Assembly (NCBI GenBank): GCA_009694735.1
Contig: SHUG01000020.1
Location: forward strand, 1-32,396
Direction of reading: 5' to 3'
Length of the DNA: 32,396 nucleotides
Origin: Acidobacteriota bacterium
Lineage (GTDB): Bacteria; Acidobacteriota; Vicinamibacteria; Vicinamibacterales; UBA2999
A program made the position numbers and the translations under genes. The stretch's first letter is position 1; each line of letters begins with the position of its first letter. The notes under the pieces were generated by a model. The model had not been told where the DNA came from. It was given only the letters and a program-made list of their open reading frames with translations, and ran no database searches. Below, piece after piece: positions 9,810-18,971 of the stretch.

Positions 9810-10978
9810 TAGCTGACGGAATCGGGGCCGCGGCGGGCGGCCGACAGGGCTTCGATCGCTGCTCGTTCGAACCGCACGTGGCGGCCGGCCGTAACCGGCT
9901 CGAGCTGGCCTCCGGCGACCAGCGACTCAATGCCTTCGCGAGTAGTGCCAAGGCGCTCGGTCGCCTCTTCAATCGAGATCAGCCGCGGCAGCAGCTCGAC
10001 CTGCTCGACGCGGTTGCCCACCTTCGCGCGGTCGAGCGCCGCTTCGGCTTCGGCCTGGAAGCGCGCATGGTCGATCGGTTCGCCTTCGAGCGCCCGCACG
10101 CTGGTCACCGCGACGCTCACGGTCACCGCCACACGCTGATCCGTGCGGTAGTCGCGGAACGTCAGCCGATCCTCCACCATGGCGCGAGTGCGATCGGCCA
10201 GCGTCAGCGCATCGGCCGGGGTCGTCTCCGGCAGCAGCACCGCGATCGTGTCCTCGGCGTAACGCACCACCCAGTCGTGCTGTCGGAAGTGGGTGCGCAG
10301 CAGGATGCCCATGCGCTCGAGAATGCGGTCGCCGACGTCGTAGCCGTGGGCACGGTTGATGCCCGAGAGGTCGTCGATGTCGATCAGCATCAGCGACAGC
10401 CAGTGCTCGAAGCGTTCCGCGCGGCAGCATTCTTTCGGCAGCACCGCGTCGAGTACCGGACGCGTGTGCAAGGTCGTCAGGGCGTCTTCGATCGACGACC
10501 GCAGCGGCATGTAAACCGAGCGCGTGGTCCACGCCGCGAGCAGATCGAAGGCGGCCCGCCGGACAATTTGCGCCGCTTGCGGCCACGGTTCGGTGTTGGC
10601 GCCGACGCGCTGGTCGAGCGACAGCTCGTCGATGCCGGTGGTCATGGCAAGGTGCACGAACATGAACAGCTGTTCGGGCGAGACTTCGCGTTCCGCCACC
10701 ACTGTTGAGAGTTCGCTGGTGCCGGCGCCGCGCGAATCCAGCCGGCCTTCGATGACCGCGTCGCACAGCAGCAGCGTGACGAGATTGCCGAGCCGGACGC
10801 AGTAGTCGGCGTCGAGGCGTCGCGACCCGCTGGATAGCGGGAAGGTCGCCACGGTGGCGGCCACGATCAGGTCGCGCCGATCGGCCAGATGATGTGCCAC
10901 GTGCCGCCGCAGATCGACCTCGATCTCCTGGCCGACCCCGCTGTCTTCGCTGTTGATGTCCACGCCTGCCTGATGCAC
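9809..10978 (-). CDS. Degenerate GGDEF-domain protein with C-terminal excisionase-like HTH
   Basis: 389 aa from GTG 10978, with GGAG 7 nt upstream. Residues 1-180 form a helical region without a recognised name. A GGDEF-type domain spans about 190-325: 'LSLMLIDIDDLSGINRAHGYDVGDRIL' (D200, D202 and N208 are metal/substrate positions), then the signature site at 239-247 reads RYAEDTIAV instead of R-GG(D/E)EF. The active-site loop is therefore AEDTI, and diguanylate cyclase activity is unlikely. Residues 334-385 resemble the excisionase/MerR-like HTH ('ISIEEATERLGTTREGIESL', 'GRHVRF'). Together this suggests a regulator using a dead GGDEF as a sensor or dimer domain. It is divergent from pilB, which may be its target. 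Confidence 0.75.
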   Translation of the reverse strand: MHQAGVDINSEDSGVGQEIEVDLRRHVAHHLADRRDLIVAATVATFPLSSGSRRLDADYCVRLGNLVTLLLCDAVIEGRLDSRGAGTSELSTVVAEREVSPEQLFMFVHLAMTTGIDELSLDQRVGANTEPWPQAAQIVRRAAFDLLAAWTTRSVYMPLRSSIEDALTTLHTRPVLDAVLPKECCRAERFEHWLSLMLIDIDDLSGINRAHGYDVGDRILERMGILLRTHFRQHDWVVRYAEDTIAVLLPETTPADALTLADRTRAMVEDRLTFRDYRTDQRVAVTVSVAVTSVRALEGEPIDHARFQAEAEAALDRAKVGNRVEQVELLPRLISIEEATERLGTTREGIESLVAGGQLEPVTAGRHVRFERAAIEALSAARRGPDSVS

Positions 10979-11129
10979 AGGGTAACTCCACTCGGCCCTA
11001 TGGCGGCAACCTCATCTTGGCCGAAAGACTTTAGGGGATGTTCCAACGACACTGCCGGGGTGCGCGGAATTGCCCGGACCCGCAGCAAATGGCGCTGCGG
11101 CCGAGGTTTTGTCGGTCATACTACTTTTC

Positions 11130-11135
11130 TATAAT
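11130..11135 (+). promoter_or_regulatory. TATAAT -10 box of the pilB operon
   Basis: Perfect TATAAT; the start codon is 48 nt downstream and has a Shine-Dalgarno (AAAGGGGAG at about 11173-11181). The -35 is weak (TTGTCG at 11109-11114 with a 15-bp gap). Confidence 0.55.
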
Positions 11136-11182
11136 GGCCACTGGCGCTGACGGATCTGTCTCCGGCAGACACAAAGGGGAGA

Positions 11183-13180
11183 ATGCGCAAGAAGCTTGGT
11201 GAGTGCCTGATTCAGGCCGGCCTCATCACTGAAGAAAACCTGCAGTCTGCTCTTGCCGAGCATAAGCGCACGGGCGAACGGCTCGGCGCGGTAATCGTAC
11301 GCCTAAACCTTGCCACCGAGCGACAGATTGCCAAGGCTTTGGCCTATCAGCTCGGCTTCCCTTACCTCAATCTGGCCGAGAATCCGCCCGACATCGCCAC
11401 TGTCACGCTGATTACGAAAGACGTCGCGCTCAAGCGGTCGTGTGTCGCGGTTCGGCTCGACAAGAACCTGCTGACCGTGGCGATGGCCGATCCCCTGCTG
11501 TTCAGCCTGGTGCAGGATCTCGAGTTCCAGACTGGCTATCGCATCAAGCAAGTGGTGGCGACGCGCGCCGACATCCTCGAAGCCATTGCCGCGGGCTATC
11601 CCGACAAGGCATTGATGCGCACCGCTGGCCCGCAGGCCAACGTGCCGGCGCCTCGCCCGGCGCCGCGCGACACGCAGGCTGCCGGCGAGTCTGCACTCAT
11701 GCGGCGGCCCGACGAGGACGGCTACGAGCCGATCGCCGGCTTGAAGGAGCGCAGCGAGGCAGCGCCGATCATCGACCTGGTCGACCTGGTGGTGAAGAGC
11801 GCCATCAAGGCCGGGGCCAGTGACGTGCACGTCGAGCCCATGGAAAAGGGCGTGCTGATCCGCCACCGCCTCGATGGCCTCTTGAAGGAAGTGATGGACC
11901 TGCCCAAGTGGGTCCACGAAGGGCTGATCGCGCGCCTGAAGATCATGGCGGGCATGGACATCGCGGAAAAGCGCCTGCCGCAAGACGGCCGCGTCCGCGT
12001 CGCCACCGAAGAGGGCAAGAACGTCGACTTCCGCGCTTCCACGCTGCGCACGCTGCACGGCGAGAAGATGGTGCTGCGCATCCTCGACCAGAACCGCGGC
12101 GTGCCCCCGCTCGAAGAGTTGGGCTTCTCGGCCTCGGCGCTGAACGATCTCCGCGGCTTCCTCAAGTCCAAGCACGGCATGATCCTGGTGGTCGGCCCCA
12201 CCGGCAGCGGCAAGACCACCACTCTGTGTTCGGCGCTGATGGCCCTGCAGTCGGAGCGCACCAACGTCATCACGATCGAAGACCCAATCGAGTACCAGCT
12301 CCCCGGCATCAATCAGACGCAGGTCAACGAGAAGATCAAGCTCACGTTCGCCACTGCGCTGCGCTCGATCCTCCGCCAGGATCCGGACGTGATCCTGGTC
12401 GGCGAGATCCGCGACAACGAGACCGCGCGCATCGCCATGCAGGCGGCGCAAACCGGCCACCTCGTCTTGACCACGCTTCACACCGACGATGCGCCGTCAG
12501 CGATCACGCGCCTCATCGACATCGGCGTCGAGCCGTACGTGATCGCGTCGGCCACCATTGGCGTCGTGGCGCAGCGGCTGGTGCGCCGCCTGTGCACGGC
12601 GTGCCGCCGGCCGTACACGCCGCCGCCCGACACGCTGCGCGCGCTCAACATCACCGAAGCGGAAGCCACGAACATCCCGTTCTATCGCCCGGTCGGTTGC
12701 GACGCGTGCCACCACACCGGCTACAAAGGCCGCATGGGCATCTACGAGGTGATGAAGATCAGCGCCCGCATCCGCCGCATGATCGCGCAGCGGGCATCGG
12801 ACGACGCGGTGCGCGAGGTGGCGCAATCCACCGGCATGCTCGCGCTCGGCGACGATGCGCTGGCCAAGGTGAAGGCGGGTCTGACCACTGCCGAGGAGTT
12901 GCTGCGGGTGGTCACGGAGGTGCGCGAGGTGAGCAGCGTCTGCCCGGGCTGCATGGGCCCGGTGGCGCTTGATTTCGTGGCCTGCCCGAGTTGCGGCCGC
13001 CGGCTGAGTGGCACCTGCCTGGGTTGCTCCCGGAGCCTGCAGCCGGGGTGGACGTTCTGCCCGTACTGCGCACGCGGCACCGAGGCTCGTAGCGAGCGGC
13101 GCTTGCGGGAACGCAAAGTCGCGCGCGAGTTGCCTCCGGCCATGACTAACGTCACCGAGTTCAAGAAGGGCATGCCCTGA
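11183..13180 (+). CDS. pilB: PilB-type pilus assembly ATPase with C-terminal double zinc ribbon
   Basis: 665 aa. N-terminal T2SSE/MshEN domain at about 1-150, a Pro-rich linker (about 150-170), then the secretion ATPase: Walker A GPTGSGKTT at 339-347, Asp box, Walker B 'DPDVILVGEIRDNETA' and the His box 'TGHLVLTTLHT'. The usual nucleotidyl-domain zinc site (CTAC...CDAC) is present at about 470-520. Unusually, four CxxC pairs follow at 587-629 (CPGC, CPSC, CLGC, CPYC), a double zinc ribbon at the C-terminus. The ATPase drives polymerisation of type IV pili or type II pseudopili at the inner membrane. The stop overlaps the likely CTG start of the J-domain gene, so the two are translationally coupled. 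No pilC or pilT is in view. Confidence 0.92.
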   Translation: MRKKLGECLIQAGLITEENLQSALAEHKRTGERLGAVIVRLNLATERQIAKALAYQLGFPYLNLAENPPDIATVTLITKDVALKRSCVAVRLDKNLLTVAMADPLLFSLVQDLEFQTGYRIKQVVATRADILEAIAAGYPDKALMRTAGPQANVPAPRPAPRDTQAAGESALMRRPDEDGYEPIAGLKERSEAAPIIDLVDLVVKSAIKAGASDVHVEPMEKGVLIRHRLDGLLKEVMDLPKWVHEGLIARLKIMAGMDIAEKRLPQDGRVRVATEEGKNVDFRASTLRTLHGEKMVLRILDQNRGVPPLEELGFSASALNDLRGFLKSKHGMILVVGPTGSGKTTTLCSALMALQSERTNVITIEDPIEYQLPGINQTQVNEKIKLTFATALRSILRQDPDVILVGEIRDNETARIAMQAAQTGHLVLTTLHTDDAPSAITRLIDIGVEPYVIASATIGVVAQRLVRRLCTACRRPYTPPPDTLRALNITEAEATNIPFYRPVGCDACHHTGYKGRMGIYEVMKISARIRRMIAQRASDDAVREVAQSTGMLALGDDALAKVKAGLTTAEELLRVVTEVREVSSVCPGCMGPVALDFVACPSCGRRLSGTCLGCSRSLQPGWTFCPYCARGTEARSERRLRERKVARELPPAMTNVTEFKKGMP

Positions 13181-14007
13181 AGACCCACTACGACCTGTTG
13201 AGCCTCGAGCCCAACGCCGATGCCGACACCATCAAGAAGGCCTTCCGACGGGAAATTGCCCGCTACCACCCCGACAAGGTGATCCACCTGGGACCGGAGT
13301 TCCAGGAGATGGCCGCGACGCGCGCAGCGGAACTCACTGTCGCGTACAAGACCCTGAGCGATCCGGTGATGCGCGAGCAATACGACGCCAGCGTCGCGGG
13401 CTTTGAGCTGCCACCGGCCATCACCCACGACACCCCGCGCCCAGCCACCTCGCCGGGCGTCGCTGAACCGTATGCGCAACCACCGGTCGAGCCGGACGAG
13501 CAGACGCCGCCGGCCCCGTCGGGCAAGCGCATGTTCGAGACCGAGTGTGCCGGCCACGACCAGATCCTGCGCCGGGCGATTGCCGCCCGTGTGAGGAGCG
13601 TCGTCGAATCCCTGTACGGAGCGGTCGAGACCCCGGTGGTCCGCGGATTTGACGCGGCGCTGGTGCCCCTGGCCAAGCCGCGCTTCCTGGGCAGCCACCC
13701 GCCTCGCGTGCTGATAAAGGTTAACGAGATGGCCGACGTGGCGGCGGTGACCGAGGCATGGACCGCAGCGGCGCGGTCGCGCGTGCACACCGACAAGTCC
13801 CCGGTCGTGGTGCTGCTGTTTGGCCGGCACCTGTCACCGACCCGCGAGTTGCTGAAGGCCATGGAGTCTGCTTCCCGCCAGCGCAAGACCCCCGAAGGTC
13901 CCAAGGAACTGGTGGTGGTGGTCGTCAACACTTGGGATTGGACGTGCCACACACCGGACGGCCTTTCGGCCAACTTGCGCAAGCTGATCGACAAGATCTG
14001 CGAGTGA
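13177..14007 (+). CDS. J-domain protein with unknown C-terminal domain, probable CTG start
   Basis: 276 aa if translation begins at CTG 13177. This start overlaps the pilB stop as CTGA and has AGAAGGG 6 nt upstream. It restores the conserved J-domain opening ([11 protein letters not shown]) that a start at TTG 13198 would lose; there is no ATG or GTG in the open stretch. J domain at 3-70 with the HPD motif at 31-33, so it should stimulate an Hsp70 (DnaK). A Pro-rich linker (about 75-115) leads to an unrecognised alpha/beta domain (about 120-276) with strands such as [18 protein letters not shown] and [11 protein letters not shown]. Likely role: chaperone partner for the pilus ATPase (inference). 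Confidence 0.82.
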   Translation: MKTHYDLLSLEPNADADTIKKAFRREIARYHPDKVIHLGPEFQEMAATRAAELTVAYKTLSDPVMREQYDASVAGFELPPAITHDTPRPATSPGVAEPYAQPPVEPDEQTPPAPSGKRMFETECAGHDQILRRAIAARVRSVVESLYGAVETPVVRGFDAALVPLAKPRFLGSHPPRVLIKVNEMADVAAVTEAWTAAARSRVHTDKSPVVVLLFGRHLSPTRELLKAMESASRQRKTPEGPKELVVVVVNTWDWTCHTPDGLSANLRKLIDKICE

Positions 14008-14038
14008 ACCGGCGCGGCGCCATTCCCGTATCCCTTGA

Positions 14039-14044
14039 TAGACT
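14039..14044 (+). promoter_or_regulatory. TAGACT -10-like box, leaderless start candidate
   Basis: TAGACT ends 7 nt before the ATG at 14052. No Shine-Dalgarno is present between the J-domain stop and the start. Confidence 0.4.
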
Positions 14045-14051
14045 CGACCGT

Positions 14052-14768
14052 ATGCCGATGATTGAAACCCGCGACCTGTGGAAGACCTATGTGATGGGCG
14101 ATGAGGAGATTCATGCCCTGCGCGGCGTGTCGATTTCCATTGAGCGTGGCGAGTATGTCGCCATCATGGGGCCGTCCGGCTCGGGCAAGTCGACGCTGAT
14201 GAATCTGATCGGCTGCCTCGACACGCCCAGTAAGGGCACCTACCTCCTGAACGGCAAGGAGGTGAGCCTGATGAACGACAACGAGCTGGCGCGCATCCGC
14301 AACGAAGAGATCGGCTTCGTGTTCCAGACCTTCAACCTGTTGCCGCGCGCCTCGGCTCTCCATAACGTGGAGCTCCCGCTGGTGTATGCCGGCATGTCAA
14401 AAACCGCGCGGCTCGAGCAGGCGAAGGCGGCCATCGAGAAGGTTGAGCTGACGCACCGCATGACCCACAAGCCCAACGAGCTGTCGGGCGGCCAGCGCCA
14501 GCGCGTCGCCATTGCCCGCGCGCTCGTCAACAACCCGTCCATCCTGCTGGCCGACGAGCCGACCGGCAACCTCGACTCGAAGACTGGCGTTGAGATCATG
14601 GCGCTGTTCGCGCGCCTGCACGAGGCGGGCAATACCATCATCGTCGTGACGCACGAAGCCGACATTGCGGCTTACGCCCATCGCGTGATTGCCATTCGTG
14701 ATGGAGAAGTGGCAAAGGACATCAGGCAGGAACCGCACGCGCACGTCGTAAACGCGTCGATGATCTAG
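14052..14768 (+). CDS. MacB/LolD-type ABC transporter ATP-binding protein
   Basis: 238 aa. Walker [10 protein letters not shown] at about 38-46, Q loop [13 protein letters not shown], signature LSGGQRQR at about 140-147, Walker [14 protein letters not shown] and the switch His in VVTHEAD. The sequence is of the MacB/LolD/FtsE family ('[20 protein letters not shown]' and 'ADEPTGNLD'), which powers mechanotransmission permeases for lipoproteins, antibiotics or signal peptides. Unlike most of the family it has no permease gene next to it: the following DNA is a broken Fic gene. A second ATG two codons in is possible. Confidence 0.9.
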   Translation: MPMIETRDLWKTYVMGDEEIHALRGVSISIERGEYVAIMGPSGSGKSTLMNLIGCLDTPSKGTYLLNGKEVSLMNDNELARIRNEEIGFVFQTFNLLPRASALHNVELPLVYAGMSKTARLEQAKAAIEKVELTHRMTHKPNELSGGQRQRVAIARALVNNPSILLADEPTGNLDSKTGVEIMALFARLHEAGNTIIVVTHEADIAAYAHRVIAIRDGEVAKDIRQEPHAHVVNASMI

Positions 14769-14848
14769 TGCGCGCGTGATTTGGTGATCTCGCGATTGGG
14801 CGGGTTTCGACGGCGTGTCATTGTCCGTCGCGCTCGTCAAGATACTGT

Positions 14849-14904
14849 TTGACCAGCCAATGTGCGGAGAATAGTCCTAATAATCACCGCAAGAGATGCG
14901 GTGA
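14849..14904 (+). promoter_or_regulatory. Promoter-like sequence and 8-bp inverted repeat before the Fic remnant
   Basis: TTGACC (14849-14854), 17 bp, TAGTCC (14872-14877). The predicted start of transcription falls on a perfect inverted repeat, TCACCGCA (14884-14891), AGAGA, TGCGGTGA (14897-14904), which abuts an ATG. The stretch 14769-14848 before it holds only a weak hairpin (CGACGG 14808-14813 with CCGTCG 14825-14830) and a short GATC-type repeat. Confidence 0.4.
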
Positions 14905-15446
14905 ATGGCCGTCTATATTCATGAGGCGACAAGCTCGATGCTGACCAAGTGCGATCCTCGGTCGCGCGTCGGCTCGGGATGGACATTGCCGGATTGAAAC
15001 GCGCCGACCGTCATATCGAAGGAGTGGTGGAGATGATGCTCGACGCCACGCAGCGATATGACCAGCCTCTTTCGGCGGATCGGCTGTTCTCGTGGCATGC
15101 CGCACGGTTCCCGACGGGCCGGAGCGGGTTGCATCGCATTACCGTGGGCGAATGGCGTGTTGACGGCGCCGTGCCGATGCAGGTGGTGTCCGGTCCGGTG
15201 GGGCGGCAGCGCGTGCATTTCGAGGCACCTGGGTTGCGCGAGATGCCAATCAATGCCCGTCAGCGACTGGCGATCAACCTCCTGCTGGAGGGATTCGAAG
15301 GGAAGTTGACGACGTCGAAGTGGGCGGCGCTGACGAAGACGTCCCAAGACACGGCGTTGCGGGATATCCACGAGCTGCTCGAACGCGGCGTCCTTGTTCG
15401 CGACGCCGCTGGTGGCAGAAGCACAAGCTATTCGCTGATCAAGTGA
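14905..15446 (+). pseudogene. Remnant of a DUF4172-Fic family gene lacking its N-terminus and Fic core
   Basis: The first codons (ATG 14905, MAVYIHE) match the start of Fic proteins with a DUF4172 N-terminus. At 14925 the text jumps, in another frame, to GDKLDADQVRSSVARRLGMD, which normally lies about 75 residues in. From there the frame is open to 15446 and reads normally up to 'VVSGPVGRQRVHFEAP'. It then jumps near 15235 to the C-terminal winged-helix part (ARQRLAINLLLEGFEGKLTT). The whole Fic core with HPFxxGNGR, the AMP-transfer site, is gone, as is the inhibitory (S/T)xxxE motif. A GTG at 14949 could start a 165-aa product, but it has no Shine-Dalgarno. Two deletions plus a frame change make this a decayed gene; family layout is from memory. 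Confidence 0.75.
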
Positions 15447-15501
15447 TCACGAGTCCGAAAAGAACTTCTCTCTCAGCTCGACGAACACCAGCTTGGTTGG
15501 G

Positions 15502-16383
15502 CTACACCGCCGCGAAATGCCCTTCGGAAACCTGCCGCAGCGGCGCGTCGTGCGACACCTGTGCCGGGTCGAGTTCGATGCGCGCGCGCGGGGCGTCCGG
15601 GTCGGTGGCCGGCACGGCCGATAGCAAGGCCTTGGTGTAGGCGTGTTGCGCGTTCGCAAAAATTTGCGTGGTCTCACCCATCTCGACGATCCGTCCCAGA
15701 TACATCACGGCGACGCGCGTCGAGATGTGACGCACCAGCCGGAGGTCGTGGGCAATGAAGAGGTAGGTGAGCTTGAGCTGTTCCTGCAGGTCCATCAGCA
15801 GGTTGATCACCTGCGCCTGAATCGAGACGTCGAGCGCCGACACCGGTTCGTCGGCGATGATGAACGACGGGTTGAGGGCCAGCGCCCGTGCGAGGCCAAT
15901 CCGCTGCCGCTGGCCGCCGCTGAATTCATGCGGATAGCGGTCGAGGTGCGCCGGATCCAGGCCGACCAGCTCGAACAAATCCGCAACCCGCGCGCGTCGC
16001 TCGGTCTTCGAGCCGATCGAATGGATCACCAACGGCTCTTCGACAATCGTCAAGGCGCGCATGCGCGGGTTGAGCGACGAGTAGGGGTCCTGGAACACCA
16101 TCTGCATGTCGCGGCGTGCGGCGCGCATTTGTCCGCTCGAGTAGCCCAGCACGTTCTGCCCGCGGAACAGCACCTCGCCTGAGGTCGGTTCCACCAACCG
16201 CAACATGCAGCGTCCGGTGGTGCTCTTGCCGCTCCCCGATTCGCCCACCAGCGCGAACGTCTCACCCTCGTTCACCACAAAGCTCACATCGTCCACCGCC
16301 TTGACCACGGTCTTGGCCCGGAAGAGGCCGCCGCCGCGCTCGAAGTGCTTGACGAGATGCTTGACCTCGACGAGCGGCGTCAC
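15502..16383 (-). CDS. oppF: Oligopeptide-type ABC transporter ATP-binding protein (OppF-like)
   Basis: 293 aa from GTG 16383, which overlaps the stop of the OppD-like gene as GTGA; a longer frame exists upstream but is antisense-like extension inside oppD. Walker [11 protein letters not shown] loop [14 protein letters not shown], signature [10 protein letters not shown], Walker [19 protein letters not shown] and switch His in FIAHDL identify the Opp/Dpp family. The short C-terminal peptide-transporter extension '[12 protein letters not shown]' is present. It would pair with the OppD-like subunit to energise uptake of peptides or nickel. The permease and binding-protein genes are not in the window. 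Confidence 0.9.
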   Translation of the reverse strand: MTPLVEVKHLVKHFERGGGLFRAKTVVKAVDDVSFVVNEGETFALVGESGSGKSTTGRCMLRLVEPTSGEVLFRGQNVLGYSSGQMRAARRDMQMVFQDPYSSLNPRMRALTIVEEPLVIHSIGSKTERRARVADLFELVGLDPAHLDRYPHEFSGGQRQRIGLARALALNPSFIIADEPVSALDVSIQAQVINLLMDLQEQLKLTYLFIAHDLRLVRHISTRVAVMYLGRIVEMGETTQIFANAQHAYTKALLSAVPATDPDAPRARIELDPAQVSHDAPLRQVSEGHFAAV

Positions 16384-17390
16384 GGCTGGCCCCCATGGAG
16401 GTAACACCGCACGGCGTGCTCCACCTTCGCGCCAGGCGCTACGGTGGACAGGTCGAGGCCGCCCGCGGGAGTCTGGGGAGGGAATGCCGTCGCGCACACG
16501 TCCATGCGATCGCCGCACCGCGGTGCGAACGAGCAACCCGGCGGCAGCACCGAGAGGTTGGGCACGGTGCCTTCAATGGCCTGCAGGCGCGAGCCGGCCG
16601 CGCCGCCCGGGATCGAGGCCAGCAGTCCGCGTGTGTATGGGTGCTTGGGATGGTGAAAGATCTCGCGGACCGTGCCTTGTTCGACAATCCGCCCGGCATA
16701 CATCACGGCGACGCGGTCCGCGGTTTCGGCGATCACGCCCAGGTCGTGGGTGATGAGCAGGAGCGACCGGTCGAACTGCTTCTTCATGTCGCGCAGCAAG
16801 TCGAGAACCTGCGCCTGCACCGTCACGTCCAGCGCCGTCGTGGGCTCGTCGGCAATCAGCAGCGGCGGTTTACACGCCAGGGCGACCGCCATCATCACGC
16901 GCTGGCGCATGCCACCGGAGAGCTGGTGTGGGTAGTCGTCCACGCGCTTCTCTGGATCGGTAATCTTCACCGCGCGGAGCAACTCGATGGCCCGGCCGCG
17001 GGCCTCGGCCTTGGCGGCGAGGCCGTGGACCACCAGGGCCTCGGCGATGTGGGCGCCGACGCGCATCACCGGATTGAGGGCGGCCATGGGCTCCTGAAAG
17101 ACGAAGCCGATGCCAGCGCCGCGAACCTTTCGCATCTCCGGCTCGGGCAAGCGCGCCAGGTCGCGGCCCTGGAACATCACGCGTCCGCCGGCCACGCGGC
17201 CGGGCGGCTGCAGGAGACCGATGATTGAGAACGCGGTGACCGACTTGCCGCTGCCCGATTCGCCGACCAGGCCGAGAGTTTCGCCCTTGCGGATTTCGAA
17301 CGAGACGTCGTTTACCGCCACCACCGGCCGCGGCTTGACGTCGAACACCGTCGTGAGGTTTTCGACCGCGAGTAAAGGAACCTGCTTCAC
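16380..17390 (-). CDS. oppD: Oligopeptide-type ABC transporter ATP-binding protein (OppD-like)
   Basis: 336 aa; GTG start at 17390. Walker [11 protein letters not shown] loop [14 protein letters not shown], signature [12 protein letters not shown], Walker [19 protein letters not shown], switch His in LITHDLG. The C-terminal '[13 protein letters not shown]' and the cysteine motif ([17 protein letters not shown]), which in OppD/DppD holds an iron-sulfur cluster or structural metal, are present. The gene starts 18 bp after the mutase stop. Between them lies an inverted repeat, TTTACG-GTTTG-CGTAAA (17392-17408), and there is no Shine-Dalgarno. A 30-bp stretch near the end (16420-16452) matches a repeat seen twice elsewhere in the window. 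Confidence 0.9.
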   Translation of the reverse strand: MKQVPLLAVENLTTVFDVKPRPVVAVNDVSFEIRKGETLGLVGESGSGKSVTAFSIIGLLQPPGRVAGGRVMFQGRDLARLPEPEMRKVRGAGIGFVFQEPMAALNPVMRVGAHIAEALVVHGLAAKAEARGRAIELLRAVKITDPEKRVDDYPHQLSGGMRQRVMMAVALACKPPLLIADEPTTALDVTVQAQVLDLLRDMKKQFDRSLLLITHDLGVIAETADRVAVMYAGRIVEQGTVREIFHHPKHPYTRGLLASIPGGAAGSRLQAIEGTVPNLSVLPPGCSFAPRCGDRMDVCATAFPPQTPAGGLDLSTVAPGAKVEHAVRCYLHGGQP

Positions 17391-17408
17391 TTTTACGGTT
17401 TGCGTAAA

Positions 17409-18959
17409 TCAGTCCAGACTGACTTCGCGATATTCGCCAAACACTGCGCGAAGTGTATCGGCAATTTCGCCAACCGTAGCGTGCGACTCGACGGCGGCGA
17501 TGATTGGTGGCACCAGATTGTCGCTGGTCTGCGCGGCGCGGCCAACCTCGTCCAGCGCCACCTTCCAGCGTCCTTGGTCTCGCACCTGACGCACCTGACG
17601 CACCCGATGCACCTGCTGCACCTCGAGATCCGGATCCACCTGGAACACCTCGATGCTGGACGACTCATCGGTCTGGAAGCGGTTGACCCCCACCACCACG
17701 GCTTCGCCCGCGTCGACGGCGAGCTGTGCCTTGTAGGCCGAGTCTTGGACCTGCCGCTGGATGTAGCCGGCCTCGATGGCGGCGAGCGTACCGCCCACCC
17801 CTTCAATCCGCGCGATCAGCTCGCGCGCGGCGTCCTCGATCTCGCTAGTGAGCTTCTCGATGTGGTACGACCCGGCGAACGGATCCACCGTGTTCGTCAC
17901 GCCTGATTCGAAGCCGATGATCTGCTGCGTGCGAAGGGCGATCTGCGCGGCGTTCTCGGTGGGCAGCGCCAGCGCTTCGTCCCGGCCGTTGGTGTGCAGC
18001 GACTGCGTGCCCCCGAGCACCGCCGAGAGCGCCTGCACCGCGACCCGGACGATGTTGTTGTCGGGTTGCTGGGCGGTGAGGGTGCTGCCGGCGGTCTGCG
18101 TATGGAAGCGCAGCTGCTGGGCGCGCGGGTTGGTGGCGCCAAACCGCTCTTTCATGATCCGCGCCCATAGCCGGCGCGCCGCCCGGAACTTCGCGACTTC
18201 CTCGAGAAAGTCGTTGTGCGCGTTGAAGAAAAACGACAACCGCTGGCCGAACGAGTTGACGTCGAGCCCCGCGTCGATCGCCGCCTGCACGTAGGCGATC
18301 GCATTGGCGAAGGTGAAGGCGACTTCCTGCACCGCGGTCGAACCCGCCTCGCGAATGTGGTACCCACTGATCGAAATGGTGTTCCACCGCGGCATATTTT
18401 GCTCACAGTACGCAAATATATCCGTCACGATGCGCAGCGATTGGCGGGGTGGGTAGATGTAGGTGCCACGCGCGATGTATTCCTTGAGAATATCGTTCTG
18501 GATGGTGCCCGACAGCTGCTTGGGCGCCACGCCCTGGCGCTTGCCGACAGCGACATACAGCGCGATCAGGACGATCGCCGTCGCGTTGATGGTCATTGAC
18601 GTCGACACCGTGTCGAGCGGAATGCCGTCGAAGAGCGTCGCCATGTCCTCGACGGAGTCGATGGCCACACCGACGCGCCCCACTTCGCCCGCGGCGAGCG
18701 GGTGATCCGAGTCGTAGCCGATCTGCGTCGGCAGGTCGAAGGCGACGCTGAGGCCGTTCACGCCCTGCGACAGCAGGTAGCGATAGCGCTGATTGGATTT
18801 GGCCGCCGTCCCAAACCCCGCGTACTGCCGCATCGTCCACAGCCGTCCTCGGTACATCGTCGGCTGAATGCCGCGCGTGAAGGGGAACTCGCCGGGGAAG
18901 CCGAGCTCTTGGTCGGCATCAAAGGCGGCCATGTCCTGTGGGGCCGCGTAATTGCGCAT
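17409..18959 (-). CDS. Methylmalonyl-CoA mutase-family large subunit (catalytic domain only)
   Basis: 516 aa from ATG 18959; the frame goes further up but into repeat DNA. The TIM-barrel mutase domain is complete: '[23 protein letters not shown]' (substrate channel; key residues TRG, PTMY, RQYAGF), [16 protein letters not shown], '[21 protein letters not shown]', [12 protein letters not shown] (catalytic His) and '[17 protein letters not shown]'. It lacks the B12-binding domain, which must be a separate subunit, as in many archaeal-type mutases. It interconverts methylmalonyl-CoA and succinyl-CoA, or a related acyl pair. Near the C-terminus a 9-bp tandem repeat (17581-17625) encodes '[15 protein letters not shown]'. 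Expression looks leaderless (TACAAT 6 nt before ATG). The opp ATPase genes follow. Confidence 0.92.
   Translation of the reverse strand: MRNYAAPQDMAAFDADQELGFPGEFPFTRGIQPTMYRGRLWTMRQYAGFGTAAKSNQRYRYLLSQGVNGLSVAFDLPTQIGYDSDHPLAAGEVGRVGVAIDSVEDMATLFDGIPLDTVSTSMTINATAIVLIALYVAVGKRQGVAPKQLSGTIQNDILKEYIARGTYIYPPRQSLRIVTDIFAYCEQNMPRWNTISISGYHIREAGSTAVQEVAFTFANAIAYVQAAIDAGLDVNSFGQRLSFFFNAHNDFLEEVAKFRAARRLWARIMKERFGATNPRAQQLRFHTQTAGSTLTAQQPDNNIVRVAVQALSAVLGGTQSLHTNGRDEALALPTENAAQIALRTQQIIGFESGVTNTVDPFAGSYHIEKLTSEIEDAARELIARIEGVGGTLAAIEAGYIQRQVQDSAYKAQLAVDAGEAVVVGVNRFQTDESSSIEVFQVDPDLEVQQVHRVRQVRQVRDQGRWKVALDEVGRAAQTSDNLVPPIIAAVESHATVGEIADTLRAVFGEYREVSLD
17581..17625. repeat. Five 9-bp tandem units inside the mutase gene
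   Basis: Plus-strand units: CGCACCTGA, CGCACCTGA, CGCACCCGA, TGCACCTGC, TGCACCTCG. Period nine keeps the reading frame and yields a Q-V-R/H three-residue repeat in the linker after the TIM barrel. Confidence 0.85.
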
Positions 18960-18965
18960 GGACGA

Positions 18966-18971
18966 ATTGTA
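18966..18971 (-). promoter_or_regulatory. TACAAT -10 box, leaderless start candidate for the mutase gene
   Basis: Read on the minus strand, TACAAT ends 6 nt before the ATG at 18959, with no Shine-Dalgarno. The hairpin array begins immediately upstream. Confidence 0.5.

Noticed and set aside
16384-16536. 51-codon N-terminal extension of the OppF-like protein
   Set aside because: It overlaps oppD, and the family start fits the GTG that overlaps the oppD stop.
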